Shown piece after piece: positions 21,217 through 32,180 of a DNA stretch of 64,000 nucleotides. The stretch is taken from NCBI GenBank assembly GCA_017893485.1, contig CM030360.1:15001975-15065974 (forward strand), in the 5' to 3' direction. A model generated the notes under the pieces. That model was given only the letters and a program-made list of their open reading frames with translations. It had not been told where the DNA came from and did no database searches. Source of the DNA: Hemerocallis citrina (Eukaryota; Streptophyta; Magnoliopsida; Asparagales; Asphodelaceae). The position numbers were made by a program, and so were the translations under genes. The first letter of the stretch is position 1. Each line of letters begins with the position of its first letter.

Positions 21217-21445
21217 GCACATAGCTCAAGTGGTCATAGGGTGCGGTTGGGTTCCCTGTGGTGATCGGTTCGAATCCTCTGGCCAACACATTTTATTCCA
21301 TGACTTTTTTTAAATAAAAGAAGAGCAGCAGCCGAGAGCTCTTATGGCTCTCAGCGCCTCTTTATGACGCCAGTAGCATCCGGCCTAGTGGTTGTGGCTT
21401 TCGGTTGGGTTCTCTGGGGTGCTGGATTCGAATCTTGCTCTCGGC
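21217..21445 (+). repeat. Two tRNA-like (SINE-like) segments inside the LTR
   Basis: Segment 1 has an A-box-like TAGCTCAAGTGG at 21222-21233 and a perfect B box GGTTCGAATCC at 21267-21277. Segment 2 has an A-box-like GGCCTAGTGG at about 21382-21391 and B-box-like GGATTCGAATC at 21424-21434. Spacing of about 35-45 bp suits RNA polymerase III type 2 promoters. Each is followed by A/T-rich sequence. The pair recurs at 28625-28680 and 28781-28835 in the right LTR, so it was part of the LTR before the last transposition. Probably captured SINE heads. Confidence 0.6.
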
Positions 21446-22992
21446 AAGATTGAAAAAATATTTTTTTGGGGGGGGTTTTAATTGTCCAAAAATTATGAAA
21501 AAAATATGGTTATTCTTCTAAAATTATATGGGACTTTATAAAAATAATTTGGAAATTATTTGCATGAAATAGACTATGATTTGAGAATAAAATGCTTAAA
21601 TAGAACTATGGTTCTATGTGTATACTTTGTGAAAAATTATACCTTGCAAAAAGAGTTTTAAATGAAGAAATAGAAGATTACTGTAGTAAAGAAAAGAATT
21701 TTATTATGTGATGGATGTGAATTGTTCTCATTTGAAAATAGTGTGAAAAATATGAATTGTGAATATTTGTTAGTGATGTGAATTTCAAAGTGAAAGTGGT
21801 AATTGATAAAGTATATGAATTCATGTATAGTCATGGACTATTTGAACAATTTAGAAATTATGATTGGAAAAGAGAAATGCTATGTGAGTATGATGACTCA
21901 ACATGGGAATTTATGAGTTGGAAATGCTCAAATTAGAAATTGTGAATTGTGAATTGAAACAAAAAGAGTAGCTAAGTCTCCCCCGGCATTTGGAAATGAA
22001 AATTGAAAAGAAAGACCAAGGTTGGTCATGTTGAAATGAATGAATAAGTCCGGTTTAGTGGAGAGGCTAACTCTAGAGCTTTGATTCTTGTTCATGATTT
22101 TTATAAAAAATAAGGATTAGTGCATAGTGGAGACGTGATGAAAGTAGGAGAAAAACACGAGTGAGGGCCATCGGATTGGCGGCATGAGAGTATTTCACAG
22201 GTTCTTCACGATGCATCGTGTGACATGACGTGGATACTGCTCCAGGGTACCGTCCCGGTGGTGACGCTTGTGGGATATTTGGTGACTGCATGAGGATCGT
22301 GTGCCATGAAGGAGGCTGAATTGTCACAGGTTCTTCACGATGAGTCGTGACATGACATGGGATTCCCCTTCAGATTTTCTGTACACGTGCTTGCACTCAT
22401 AGATCATTTAAGATACCTACCGTAATTACAGTAGTAGATTAAGTCATGGCGAGGGATTGAACCCTACAAAGATGAAGAACGATTAAGAGGCTTGCCCTCG
22501 GACCTATGTAGTATGGGATAAATAGAATCCGAACAAGTCTGCATTAGTGTCATCTAATATAAATAATTGCATTAAGGACTAAGGGCACAATCACAACACG
22601 ACATCAATAGGGTAGTCCCTTTAGTTTGATATGTGACAAGTTTGTGTTTGCTAAATATGGAAAATAAGTTATACTATTTCCGGCATAGAGAGGATGACCG
22701 TGTATAATGATCGTCGGTTGAATAAACTGACGTACCCACAGTCTTATATGCAGGTAAATGGCTTGATAAAGATTAAAGAGGAACAAATGCTTAAAGATTA
22801 CTCAATGTTGTTGGATATTTGTCTCATTGTTGTAAATTTTACTTCCGCTGTGCAATGTAAAGTGTAATATTGATGTAAACTCTGATATAAAGTGAAAAGT
22901 TTAAATTTCCTTGTAAAATTTACTAAAGGAAGCGAAAAGATCCTGTAGAACATCTCGAATTCAGTGTATTTGGGATTCGGGACGTTACAGAG

Positions 22993-23006
22993 TGGTATTA
23001 GAGCCA
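22993..23006 (+). other. Primer binding site of element C
   Basis: TGGTATTAGAGCCA three bases after the LTR end, one mismatch from the tRNA-Met complement TGGTATCAGAGCCA used by chromoviruses. Confidence 0.88.
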
Positions 23007-23159
23007 CGCTTCTACGCTTCCACACTTGTACAAATTTATAAGGAATGACACCCTAGAAGTGGACATTAGAGTGTGTGTTTGAGTCTAGAGATTTAAATGT
23101 AAGTGACTTATATTTGTGTTGCTCTATGACTTATGCTTCTTCCTCCCCATTTTCTAAGA

Positions 23160-23584
23160 TGGCTGATCACTTCGACCCTGCTGGAGACGACGACTGGCAT
23201 ATCATTGAGAAAGAGTACCATCCTGAACAGGCAGATTCCGAGGGCGAGTACTATCCAGGGCAAGCAGATTCTGACGGAGAAGAATGGCCTGAATCCCGAG
23301 AGATCACCCCACCTCCGGATTCATCTGATGACTCTTCTTCTGACGAAGAAGAAGAACCAGTTCCAAATAGTCTTGTGACTTCTCTTCAGAGGCAGGTAGA
23401 GACACTGCGAGATAGAGTCGGATTATTGGAGGCTCAGCTGGCAAAGCGAAAGGACGACTATTCTGTTCTCAGTCATCGTATATGGGAACTCGAGAAGAGG
23501 AAGAATATGACAGATGTGCTGAAGGATGAAGTTGATGAACTACGGGGAGAACTTCGAGAAGCGAAGAGGAACCGTAGGAGTTAG
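23160..23584 (+). CDS. Acidic coiled-coil ORF in place of gag
   Basis: An open frame starts upstream at 23075, but the likeliest start is MADHFDPAGDDDW at 23160. The first half is strongly acidic with two near-repeats EYHPEQADSEGE/EYYPGQADSDGE and a SSDDSSSDEEEE run. The second half is a heptad-like coiled coil (LQRQVETLRDRVGLLEAQL..., ending EAKRNRRS). It has no gag core or zinc knuckle. It fills most of the only 690 bp between PBS and protease, where gag should be about 1.2 kb. Intact. Function unknown. Confidence 0.65.
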
Positions 23585-23680
23585 ACTGTTGTAGCTTCTA
23601 TTATCTTTCATTCTGATGTCAAGAAATGTTTTCAATTCGAATGTATGAAGTTTGAAATTCAATGAAATGGAAATATTGAC

Positions 23681-24826
23681 TTGAAAGATCATGTTTCATA
23701 CTTCGAATTTAATGGACCTTTTACATCAGAATATGGAATGAAATCTGTTGTGTTGTTCGATACTGGATCCTCTCATACTTTTGTGTCTTCTAAATTTGCT
23801 AAAGTATTGGGAGTTGAACCGAAGATTTTTCCAGGCAGGATCTTAGCAGTAGCTACTCCATCAGGAGAAACTTTAACCACTGATCGGTATTATGCTGATT
23901 GCGAGATTGTAATTGGAGATCGAATCTTTGGCATTGATCTGATCGAGCTGACTATCTTGGGAGTCGATGTTATCATTGGCATTGATTGGATGTCAGTGTA
24001 CAGTGCAAGCATCGAGTGCAAGACCAAGACGGTAACAGTGAAGGCTCCAGGTGGACCTGAAGTCACTTTCCAAGGGAAGAAGAAATGTTCTAGGCTGGTG
24101 GCAACTATCCGCAAGGAAGAGATTCCTGTGGAAGTGCAAGGGATTCCTGTGGTTCGGGACTATCCGACTGTGTTCTTGGATAATTTTCTTGGGTTACCCC
24201 CACATCGTGATGTAGAGTTCAGCATCACTGTCCAACCGGGAAGTGCACCCATTTCTAAGGCACCGTATAGGATGGCTCCAGTGGAACAGGATGAGGTGAA
24301 ACGGCAGATTGAGGAACTGTTGGAGAAAGGCTTTATTCAACCTAGTGCGTCACCTTGGGGAGCACCAGTGCTTTTGGTAAAGAAGAAGGATGGATCGATG
24401 AGAATGTGTATCGATTACCGAGAGCTGAATAAGGTCACTGTTCAGAATAAGTATCCTATTCCTCGAATCGATGATTTGTTCGATCGTCTACAAGGAGCAG
24501 CTGTTTTCTCCAAAATAGATCTTCGATCAGGATATCACCAAGTTCGAGTGAAAGCTGAAGATGTGCACAAAACTGCATTTAGAACTCGACATGGGCATTA
24601 CGAATTCTTAGTTATGCCATTTGGAGTGACGAATGCACCCGCAATCTTCATGGATATGATAAACAGAGTTCTGAGGCCGTTCATTGATTCTTTCGTCGTG
24701 GTGTTTATCGATGATATTCTCGTGTACTCTAAGTCAGAGGAGGAGCACACCGAGCATCTGGCAGCAGTTTTGAAGAAGCTGGAAGAGCAGAAGTGGTATG
24801 CCAAGTTCTCCAAGTGTGATTTCTAG
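23681..24826 (+). pseudogene. Element C protease and reverse transcriptase (first part)
   Basis: Protease motif [14 protein letters not shown] near residue 25 and VIIGIDWM as the ILG equivalent. RT follows with [58 protein letters not shown] and catalytic [15 protein letters not shown] near 24715. The frame ends at TAG 24824-24826 right after KCDF, where the family has W (TTC TGG AAA): a TGG to TAG change in a CHG context. The next frame picks up directly. Confidence 0.93.
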
Positions 24827-25909
24827 AAATCTGAAGTGGCATTCCTAGGTCACATCCTTTCTAAGGAGGGAGTGGCAACTGACCCTCAGAAGATAGAGGC
24901 AGTGAGAGATTGGGCTAGGCCTACTACAATGAAGGAAGTCAGAAGTTTTCTTGGAATGACTGGATACTACAGGAGATTCATTCAAGGTTATGCCCAGATA
25001 GCCATACCGCTTACTGGACTGACCAAGAAGAATGTGAACTTCAAGTGGACTGAGCAATGTGAGATAAGCTTTCAGGAGCTGAAAGAGAAGCTGACTACTA
25101 CACCTATTTTGGCTTTGCCTAGAGCAGGTGTTGAGTACGACGTTTATAGCGATGCTTCACATCGTGGGCTTGGTTGTGTCTTAATGCAAGAAGAAAGAGT
25201 AATCGCTTATGGGTCTAGGCAACTACGACCGCATGAGAAGAATTACCCGACTCATGATCTGGTGTTGGCTGCGATTATCTTTGCCCTGAAGCAATGGAGG
25301 CACTACGTGTACGGTGAGAAGTTGAACATGTACACGGACCACAAGAGCTTGAAGTATATATATCAGCAGAGGGATCTGAATCTGAGGCAGCGGAGATGGT
25401 TGGAAGTGCTTGAGGACATGCGACCTGAGATCAAGTATCTTCCTGGGAAGGCTAATATTGTTGCTGATGCACTTAGTCGCAAGAGCAGTTTAGCCAGTTT
25501 GATTACAACTCAGAAGCATCTGATTGAGGAATTGGATCGAGCAGGTATTGAGGTTGTCTTGCAAGGATTGGAAACATCTTTGGCTCAGTTGAGGCTTCAG
25601 CCTACTTTGAATGCAAGGATCATTGCAAGTCAGGAGGTTGATACTGATATCTTGGAGATGAAAGAGCAGGTTGGTGCTGGCAGGTTGCCCAGATTTCAAA
25701 TCAGGGATGGAGTGCTGTGGTTCGGAGATAGGCTGTGTGTTCCAAATCAGGCGGACCTGAAAGAGAGTATTCTTCAGGAGGCACATGCTACTCTTTTGTC
25801 AGTAAATCCTGAGAGTACTAAGATGTACAAAGACATTAAACAGCATTTCTGGTGGTCAGGTTTGAAGCGGGATGTGGCTGAATTTGTGGCGAAGTGTGAG
25901 GTTTGTTAG
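24827..25909 (+). pseudogene. Element C RT thumb, RNase H and integrase zinc finger
   Basis: Same frame continued: VAFLGHILSKEGV, then RNase H (VYSDASHRGLGCVLMQ, YPTHDLVLAAIIFALKQW, YTDHKSLKY, VADALSRK). The integrase N-terminus reads EAHATLLSVNPESTKMYKDI...CEVC. The second histidine of the HHCC zinc finger, normally in an S-x-H-P-G segment, is N here, so zinc binding is probably lost. The frame stops at TAG 25907-25909 after CEVC, where family members have Q (CAG to TAG, CHG context). Confidence 0.92.
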
Positions 25910-27031
25910 CAAGTCAAAGCCGAAAATCAGAGACCCGAAGGTCTATTACAGCCGTTACCTATTCCGGAATGGAAGTGGGATAACATCAGTATGGATTTCA
26001 TTACGGGATCGCCTAAGAGTCCTAAAGGCAATAATGTGATTTGGGTTATAGTCGATCGACTAACCAAGTCTGCTCACTTTTTGGCGATGAAACTCACAGC
26101 TTCGATAGACAAGTTAGCTGAGTTGTATGTTGGAGAGATCGTCCGGCTTCATGGCGTTCCGTCAACTATTGTGTCTGATCGAGATGCGTGGTTTACTTCG
26201 CATTTCTGGAGGAGTCTTCAGACAGCTTTGGGGACCAAGACAGATTTCAGCACTGCTTTTCATCCACAAACCGATGGGCAGACCGAGAGAGTCAACCGTA
26301 TTCTTGAGGATATACTGCGGTGTTGTATACTAGACTTTGGTGGCAGTTAGGAAAGGCATTTATCTTTGGTAGAGTTTGCCTATAACAACAGTTTTCAAGC
26401 TAGCATCAGGATGGCACCGTACGAAGCTTTGTATGGCAGAAAGTGCAGAACACCTGTTTGTTGGTTTGAAGTTGGGGAGCGTCAGTTGTTTGGTCCTGAG
26501 CTTGTGCAGCAAACCTCTGAGAAGATTGTTCTGATCAGGAAAAGGTTGGTAGAAGCTCAGAGCAGGCAGAAAAGCTATGCAGACAACCGGAGAAGGGACC
26601 TTGAGTTTGAGGTTGGTGACTTCGTCTTTCTAAAGGTATCGCCCAGTAAAGGTGTGGTTCGATTTGGCAAAGGAGGAAAGTTAGCCCTGAGGTTTATAGG
26701 TCCGTATAAGATATTGAAAAGGATCGGGAAGACTGCTTACTGGCTTGAATTACAGAAAGAGTTATTTCAGGTGTACAATGTCTTTCATGTGTCTATACTG
26801 AGAGGTTACATCCCAGATCCGAGTCATCATTGGCCTGAAGTGCCGGAAGGTTTACAGTTGGATTTGAATTACATCGAGTCTCCTGTCAAGATTTTTGATC
26901 GTCGAGAGAAAGTCTTGAGGAATAAGACGATACCGATGGTCAAGGTAGTCTGGAGAAACCATTTGGTTGAAGAGGCTACTTGGGAATCTGAGGAGAGGAT
27001 GTTGAAGGACTATCCTGAGCTTTTTGCTTGA
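25910..27031 (+). pseudogene. Element C integrase core and chromodomain
   Basis: Integrase core with D in [11 protein letters not shown] in [14 protein letters not shown] and E in [19 protein letters not shown] at 26348-26350 interrupts after LDFGGS, where TGG (W) is expected. The frame resumes LVEFAYNNSFQASIRMAPYEALYGRK, then the GPY/F module (LRFIGPYKILKRIG) and a C-terminal chromodomain-like end (RNKTIPMVKVVWRNH...EEATWESEERM). That end directs chromoviruses to heterochromatin in known cases. Confidence 0.92.
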
Positions 27032-27128
27032 TTGTATCTTTGTATTCTTCTTTTGTTCTTGTGGTGAGTGTTGTATTTTTTTTTTGTTGTTTCTCACTCT
27101 TGACTGTAGTTCCGGGGATGGAACTATT

Positions 27129-27143
27129 CTAAGGAGGGAGTGT
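27129..27143 (+). other. Polypurine tract of element C
   Basis: CTAAGGAGGGAGTGT directly before the right LTR. Confidence 0.8.
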
Positions 27144-30100
27144 TGTAATGCCCTGATTTTTCATTAATGAAAAATTATTTATTTTTGCACGTAGTGTGCA
27201 CGTGCAATATTTTTGGTAAATATTTTCATCAAGATGAGTAAAGATATTTTAATTTGTGCTTTTAATTATTTTATACAAAAGCCTTCTTTTAAATAGATGA
27301 AAAGCCTTTTCTTTCAAAAAGCCCAAAGTGTAATCTATTCGATTTTTTAAAAATAATTATTTTTGGCCCAAAACTAAAGCCCATGGATTAATCTATTTTT
27401 ATATACAACTTGTCATGTAGAATACAATTTAAAGACAATTTTGTTTTTAAACAAAATTTTAATGTACAATTTTTGAGTCAAATGGCATGCACGTACACTA
27501 CACGTACACGTGCAAGTGCACTCTCCTAAGGAGGCCGGGAATGCTTCTTTTGGAGGGAGAACTCAAATTTTGAGTGGTGATCATGGTGTGGTGGTTGCTT
27601 GGTTGTGGGTAGTTATTGCAACTCCTACTTTCATCCTAGCCCTCCATCCTACAACCAACCAATTGATCCTAGCCCTCCATTCTATTTGATTTTTAGTATA
27701 AATACCCCCTCCCATGGCTAGTTATTTTGTGCTTAATACTATCTACAAACCTATAGTCTCAATTATATTATCTAGTAGTATTTTGTGAGTTAAAAGATTG
27801 AGTTGTGAGTGGGTATTGTGTCTGCTTTCAATCAAGACGGAGAGGCCGGCTATACAAGGAGGAGAGCTCGGGTTGGAGGCTTGTGCGTGCATCAAGGAGG
27901 AGGAGCATTTCGTTGCAAGGACATTTTTCTAGGAGATTGCTAATTGTTCTCTTCTTCAATAAGGTGGGTAGATTCTCCATATTTCTAACTTAGAAATGCA
28001 TGCTAGTTTAATTAGAAAAAAATTGAAGCATGAAAATGATTAAGAAAAGCACACTTGAATTGGGAAAAATGACTTCTTGAATGATTGAAATGTGGACATA
28101 CAAATTGATATGTGGTTCTATTATTTGAGTTGTATATGAATTGATTAGAATCATGGATTGATTGATAGAAAACACATTTTTACCATCAAGAATTACACAC
28201 AAAAGTTAGTAGGTCGATTATACCATTTTCATGTGTTAAATAGATCTTTTGTGTTGATATGGGCATGAATAAATTAAAATATGTGTTTTATGTTAGGTAA
28301 ATGATTAAAGTCAGAGAATTAAGGTGAAAATTCATTGATAAAAAGATTAGAATGCTACAATGCGAAGAAATGTCGAAAAGAGAAGAAATGTAGTATTATA
28401 ATGTATAATTTGAATTAGTGTATGAAAATACGTTTTAATTGTTACAAAAATTATTTTGCTCATACTGGTATGTAAATTATGTGAAGTAGTATTAATCTGG
28501 AGTTGTACAGTAATTTTTATGAAGACCAAATGAAATTGGGACTAGTTGAATATCGAAATGTTCTAAATAACAGAGAGCACGGGTTAAATGAATATGAAAT
28601 TATATTAGTGGCAACCTGAGCACGTAGCTCAAGTGGTCATAGGGTGCGGTTGGGTTCCCTGTGGTGATCGGTTCGAATCCTCTGGCCAACACATTTTATT
28701 CCATGACTTTTTTTAAATAAAAGAAGAGCAGCAGCCGAGAGCTCTTATGGCTCTCAGCGCCTCTTTATGACGAGTAGCATTCGGCCTAGTGGTTGTGGCT
28801 TTCGGTTGGGTTCTCTGGGGTGCTGGATTCGAATCTTGCTCTCGGCAAGATTGAAAAAATATTTTTTTTGGGGGGTTTTAATTGTCCAAAAATTATGAAA
28901 AAAATATGGTTATTCTTCTAAAATTATATGGGACTTTATAAAAATAATTTGGAAATTATTTGCATGAAATAGACTATGATTTGAGAATAAAATGCTTAAA
29001 TAGAACTATGGTTCTATGTGTATACTTTGTGAAAAATTATACCTTGCAAAAAGAGTTTTAAATGAAGAAATAGAAGATTACTGTAGTAAAGAAAGGAATT
29101 TTATTATGTGATGGATGTGAATTGTTCTCATTTGAAAATAGTGTGAAAAATATGAATTGTGAATATTTGTTAGTGATGTGAATTTCAAAGTGAAAGTGGT
29201 AATTGATAAAGTATATGAATTCATGTATAGTCATGGACTATTTGAACAATTTAGAAATCATGATTGGAAAAGAGAAATGCTATGTGAGTATGATGACTCA
29301 ACATGGGAATTTATGAGTTGAAAATGCTCAAATTAGAAATTGTGAATTGTGAATTGAAACAAAAAGAGTAGCCATGTCTCTCCCGGCATTTGGAAATGAA
29401 AATTAAAAAGAAAGACCAAGGTTGGTCATGTTGAAATGAATGAATAAGTCCGGTTTAGTGGAGAGGCTAACTCTAGAGCTTTGATTCTTGTTCATGATTT
29501 TTATAAAAAATAAGGATTAGTACATAGTGGAGACGTGATGAAAGTAGGAGAAAAACACGAGTGAGGGTCATCGGATTGGCGGCGTGAGAGTATTTCACAG
29601 GTTCTTCACGATGCATCGTGACATGACGTGGATACTGCTCCAGGGTACCGTCCCGGTGGTGACGCTTGTGGGGTGTTTGGTGACTGCATGAGGATCGTGT
29701 GCCATGAAGGAGGTTGAATTGCCACAGGTTCTTCACGATAAGTCGTGACATGACGTGGGATTCCCCTCCAGGTTTTCTGTACACGTGTTTGCACTCATAG
29801 ATCATTTAAGATACCTACCGTAATTACAGTAGTAGATTAAGTCATGGCGAGGGATTGAACCCTATAAAGATGAAGAACGATTAAGTGGCTTGCCCTCGGA
29901 CCTATGTAGTATGGGATGCATAGAATCCGAACAAGTGTGCATTAGTGTTATCTAATATAAATAATTGCATTGTGAATATTTGTTAGTGATGTGAATTTCA
30001 AAGTGAAAGTGATAATTGATAAAGTATATGAATTCATGTATAGTCATGGACTATTTGAACAATTTAGAAATCATGATTGGAAAAGAGAAATGCTATGTGA

Positions 30101-31203
30101 GTATGATGACTCAACATGGGAATTTATGAGTTGAAAATGCTCAAATTAGAAATTGTGAATTGTGAATTGAAACAAAAAGAGTAGCCAAGTCTCTCCCGGC
30201 ATTTGGAAATGAAAATTAAAAAGAAAGACCAAGGTTGGTCATGTTGAAATGAATGAATAAGTCCGGTTTAGTGGAGAGGCTAACTCTAGAGCTTTGATTC
30301 TTGTTCATGATTTTTATAAAAAATAAGGATTAGTACATAGTGGAGACGTGATGAAAGTAGGAGAAAAACACGAGTGAGGGCCATCGGATTGGCGGCATGA
30401 GAGTATTTCACAGGTTCTTCACGATGCGTCGTGTGACATGACGTGGATACTGCTCCAGGGTACCGTCCCGGTGGTGACGCTTGTGGGATGTTTGGTGACT
30501 GCATGAGGATCGTGTGCCATGAAAGAGGCTGAATTGTCACAGGTTCTTCACGATGAGTCGTGACATGACGTGGGATTCCCCTTCAGATTTTCTGTACACG
30601 TGCTTGCACTCATAGATCATTTAAGATACCTACCGTAATTACAGTAGTAGATTAAGTCATGGCGAGGGATTGAACCCTACAAAGATGAAGAACGATTAAA
30701 AGGCTTGCCCTCGGACCTATGTAGTATGGGATAAATAGAATCCGAACAAGTGTGTATTAGTGTCATCTAATATAAAGAATTGCATTAAGGACTAAGGGCA
30801 CAATTACAACACGACATCAATAGGGTAGTTCCTTTAGTTTGATATGTGACAAGTTTTTGTTTGCTAAATATGGAAAATAAGTTATACTATTTCCGGCATA
30901 GAGAGGATGGCCGTGTATAATGATCGTCGGTTGAATAAACTGACGTACCCACAGTCTTATATGCAGGTAAATGGCTTGATAAAGATTAAAGAGGAACAAA
31001 TGCTTAAAGATTACTCAATGTTGTTGTATATTTGTCTCATTGTTGTAAATTTTATTTCCACTGTGCAATGTAATGTGTAATATTGATGTAAACTCTGATA
31101 TAAAGTGAAAAGTTCAAATTTCCTTGTAAAATTGTACTAAAGGAAGCGAAAAGATCCTATAGAACATCTCGAATTCAGTGTATTTGGGATTCGGGGCGTT
31201 ACA
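27144..31203 (+). repeat. Right LTR of element C (4060 bp, with internal duplication)
   Basis: Near-identical to the left LTR but about 811 bp longer, because 29158-29970 is repeated at 29971-30785. It carries the same TATA box, tRNA-like segments and palindromic CACGAT...TCGTG blocks. The CACGAT blocks occur four times here rather than two because of the duplication. Confidence 0.95.
29158..30785 (+). repeat. 813-bp tandem duplication inside the right LTR
   Basis: TGTGAATATTTGTTAGTGAT starts at 29158 and again at 29971. The junction ATAATTGCAT/TGTGAATATT occurs once, at 29970/29971. Copies differ by a few substitutions and a 2-bp indel in the CACGATGCATCGTG region. The left LTR has one copy, so the duplication probably arose after insertion or in this LTR only. 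Confidence 0.9.
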
Positions 31204-32180
31204 GGTGTGCTAAATGCTGTTAAAGGTTTTGAATCTTCTGTTAGTTTTACATGATAAAATCCCGATTTATAATCAAATTTCAAATATATTTGTCTTGTTT
31301 TTACTGTGTTAAGTAGTATTTGCATATTTGGTAGTGGGTATCCAAACCTCTTAGTATTTTTATTTTGTTTCTTATAATTTACTACCATTCGAGATTTACC
31401 TTTTTTTTCTTCAGAATATTTTCTTACTATGAATACTGGTGATGAATGTGGACTTTGTGATTTTCTTATGTAATTATTTTCCATTAATTCTTTTACATGT
31501 ATTTTGAATTCTTCTAGATCTGTTGGGGTATATCTTATAGGTTTAATTTTTATTATTTTGTTCTTATCTATTAACTCTATGTGTGTTGTGGGTTCACTTA
31601 AGTCCCATTTTGCTAAGGGATCTTCTCCGCACAGATCTTCTAATTATTTCTGTAAAATTTCTTCTGTAGTTATTTCTTGGACTTGTTGTATTCTAGTTTT
31701 GTTTGGTAAATAATGATATTCACCACGCTTGGTTGAAGAAACTCTGATGTGTGGTAGGTCGATTCTAGAATAAGGTTGGGTTATTCTAGCTACTGCTCGG
31801 TGTTGGCAAGGTGTCGTAAATACAACCGATTTATGTGATATGGTTATAGGATATTATTGTTGGAAAAAGTTATTTCCTAAGAGCACATCATTATTCATAT
31901 CATCAAACTGGTATATTATTGGTATTCTTAGTATGTAACTTTCTATTTGTACATTAACATTTTGTTGATATTTATCAAGTATGATAGTTTGTCCAGTTAA
32001 TCCAATTATTGCTTTTTTCTTATATCCATCTCGTTTCTATTTTGGTAGTATATTTTCGCGGCATAGGCTAGTGCTTGCTCCGGTGTCTATTAGACTATGG
32101 TAGTTTCTCGATTTGTATCCTTCGTAAACAAATCCTGTTACTATGTATAATGTATTTTTTGTTGCTCTTAATGGATTCAT
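31204..32180 (-). pseudogene. Caulimovirid pol: protease and RT N-terminal half
   Basis: Minus strand. Starts at an ATG at 32180-32178 that overlaps the upstream stop as ATGA. The protease has SLIDTGASTSL near 32075 and DVLLGNNFF as its ILG-like motif near 31885. RT begins near 31500 with HSSPVFIVRK and continues YLKFDYKSGFYHVKL...TAFS, where element C cuts it. At least two in-frame stops lie in and after the protease. It continues at 18804-19740. The canonical protease releases mature viral proteins. Confidence 0.88.

Larger units (their letters stand above)
19741..22989 (+). repeat. Left LTR of element C (3249 bp)
   Basis: Begins TGTAATGCCCTG and ends GGGACGTTACA. It contains TATAAATA at 20294-20301 before a CT-rich stretch, two tRNA-like A/B box pairs (21222-21277 and 21379-21434), and two repeats of CACAGGTTCTTCACGATG near 22195 and 22325, the first extending into the perfect palindrome CACGATGCATCGTG. 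There is no coding frame. At 3.2 kb it is long even for this clade. Confidence 0.95.
19741..31203 (+). mobile_element. Element C: Tekay-type chromovirus (Ty3/gypsy) inserted in viral RT
   Basis: LTRs at 19741-22989 and 27144-31203 are flanked by target duplication GGTGT (19736-19740, 31204-31208). PBS for tRNA-Met, protease, RT, RNase H, integrase and a C-terminal chromodomain-like segment are on the plus strand. Three TAG codons interrupt pol, and no normal gag is present. LTRs are highly similar outside an internal duplication in the right one. The chromodomain and the very long LTRs favour the Tekay (Del) clade. Confidence 0.95.

Noticed and set aside
21222..21434. tRNA genes
   Set aside because: A and B boxes are present but I could not draw a cloverleaf or acceptor stem; SINE-like is the better reading.
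22073..22327. Minus-strand frames in the Tekay LTR (also 29473-29805, 30286-30540)
   Set aside because: Copied with the LTR and its duplication; no domain.
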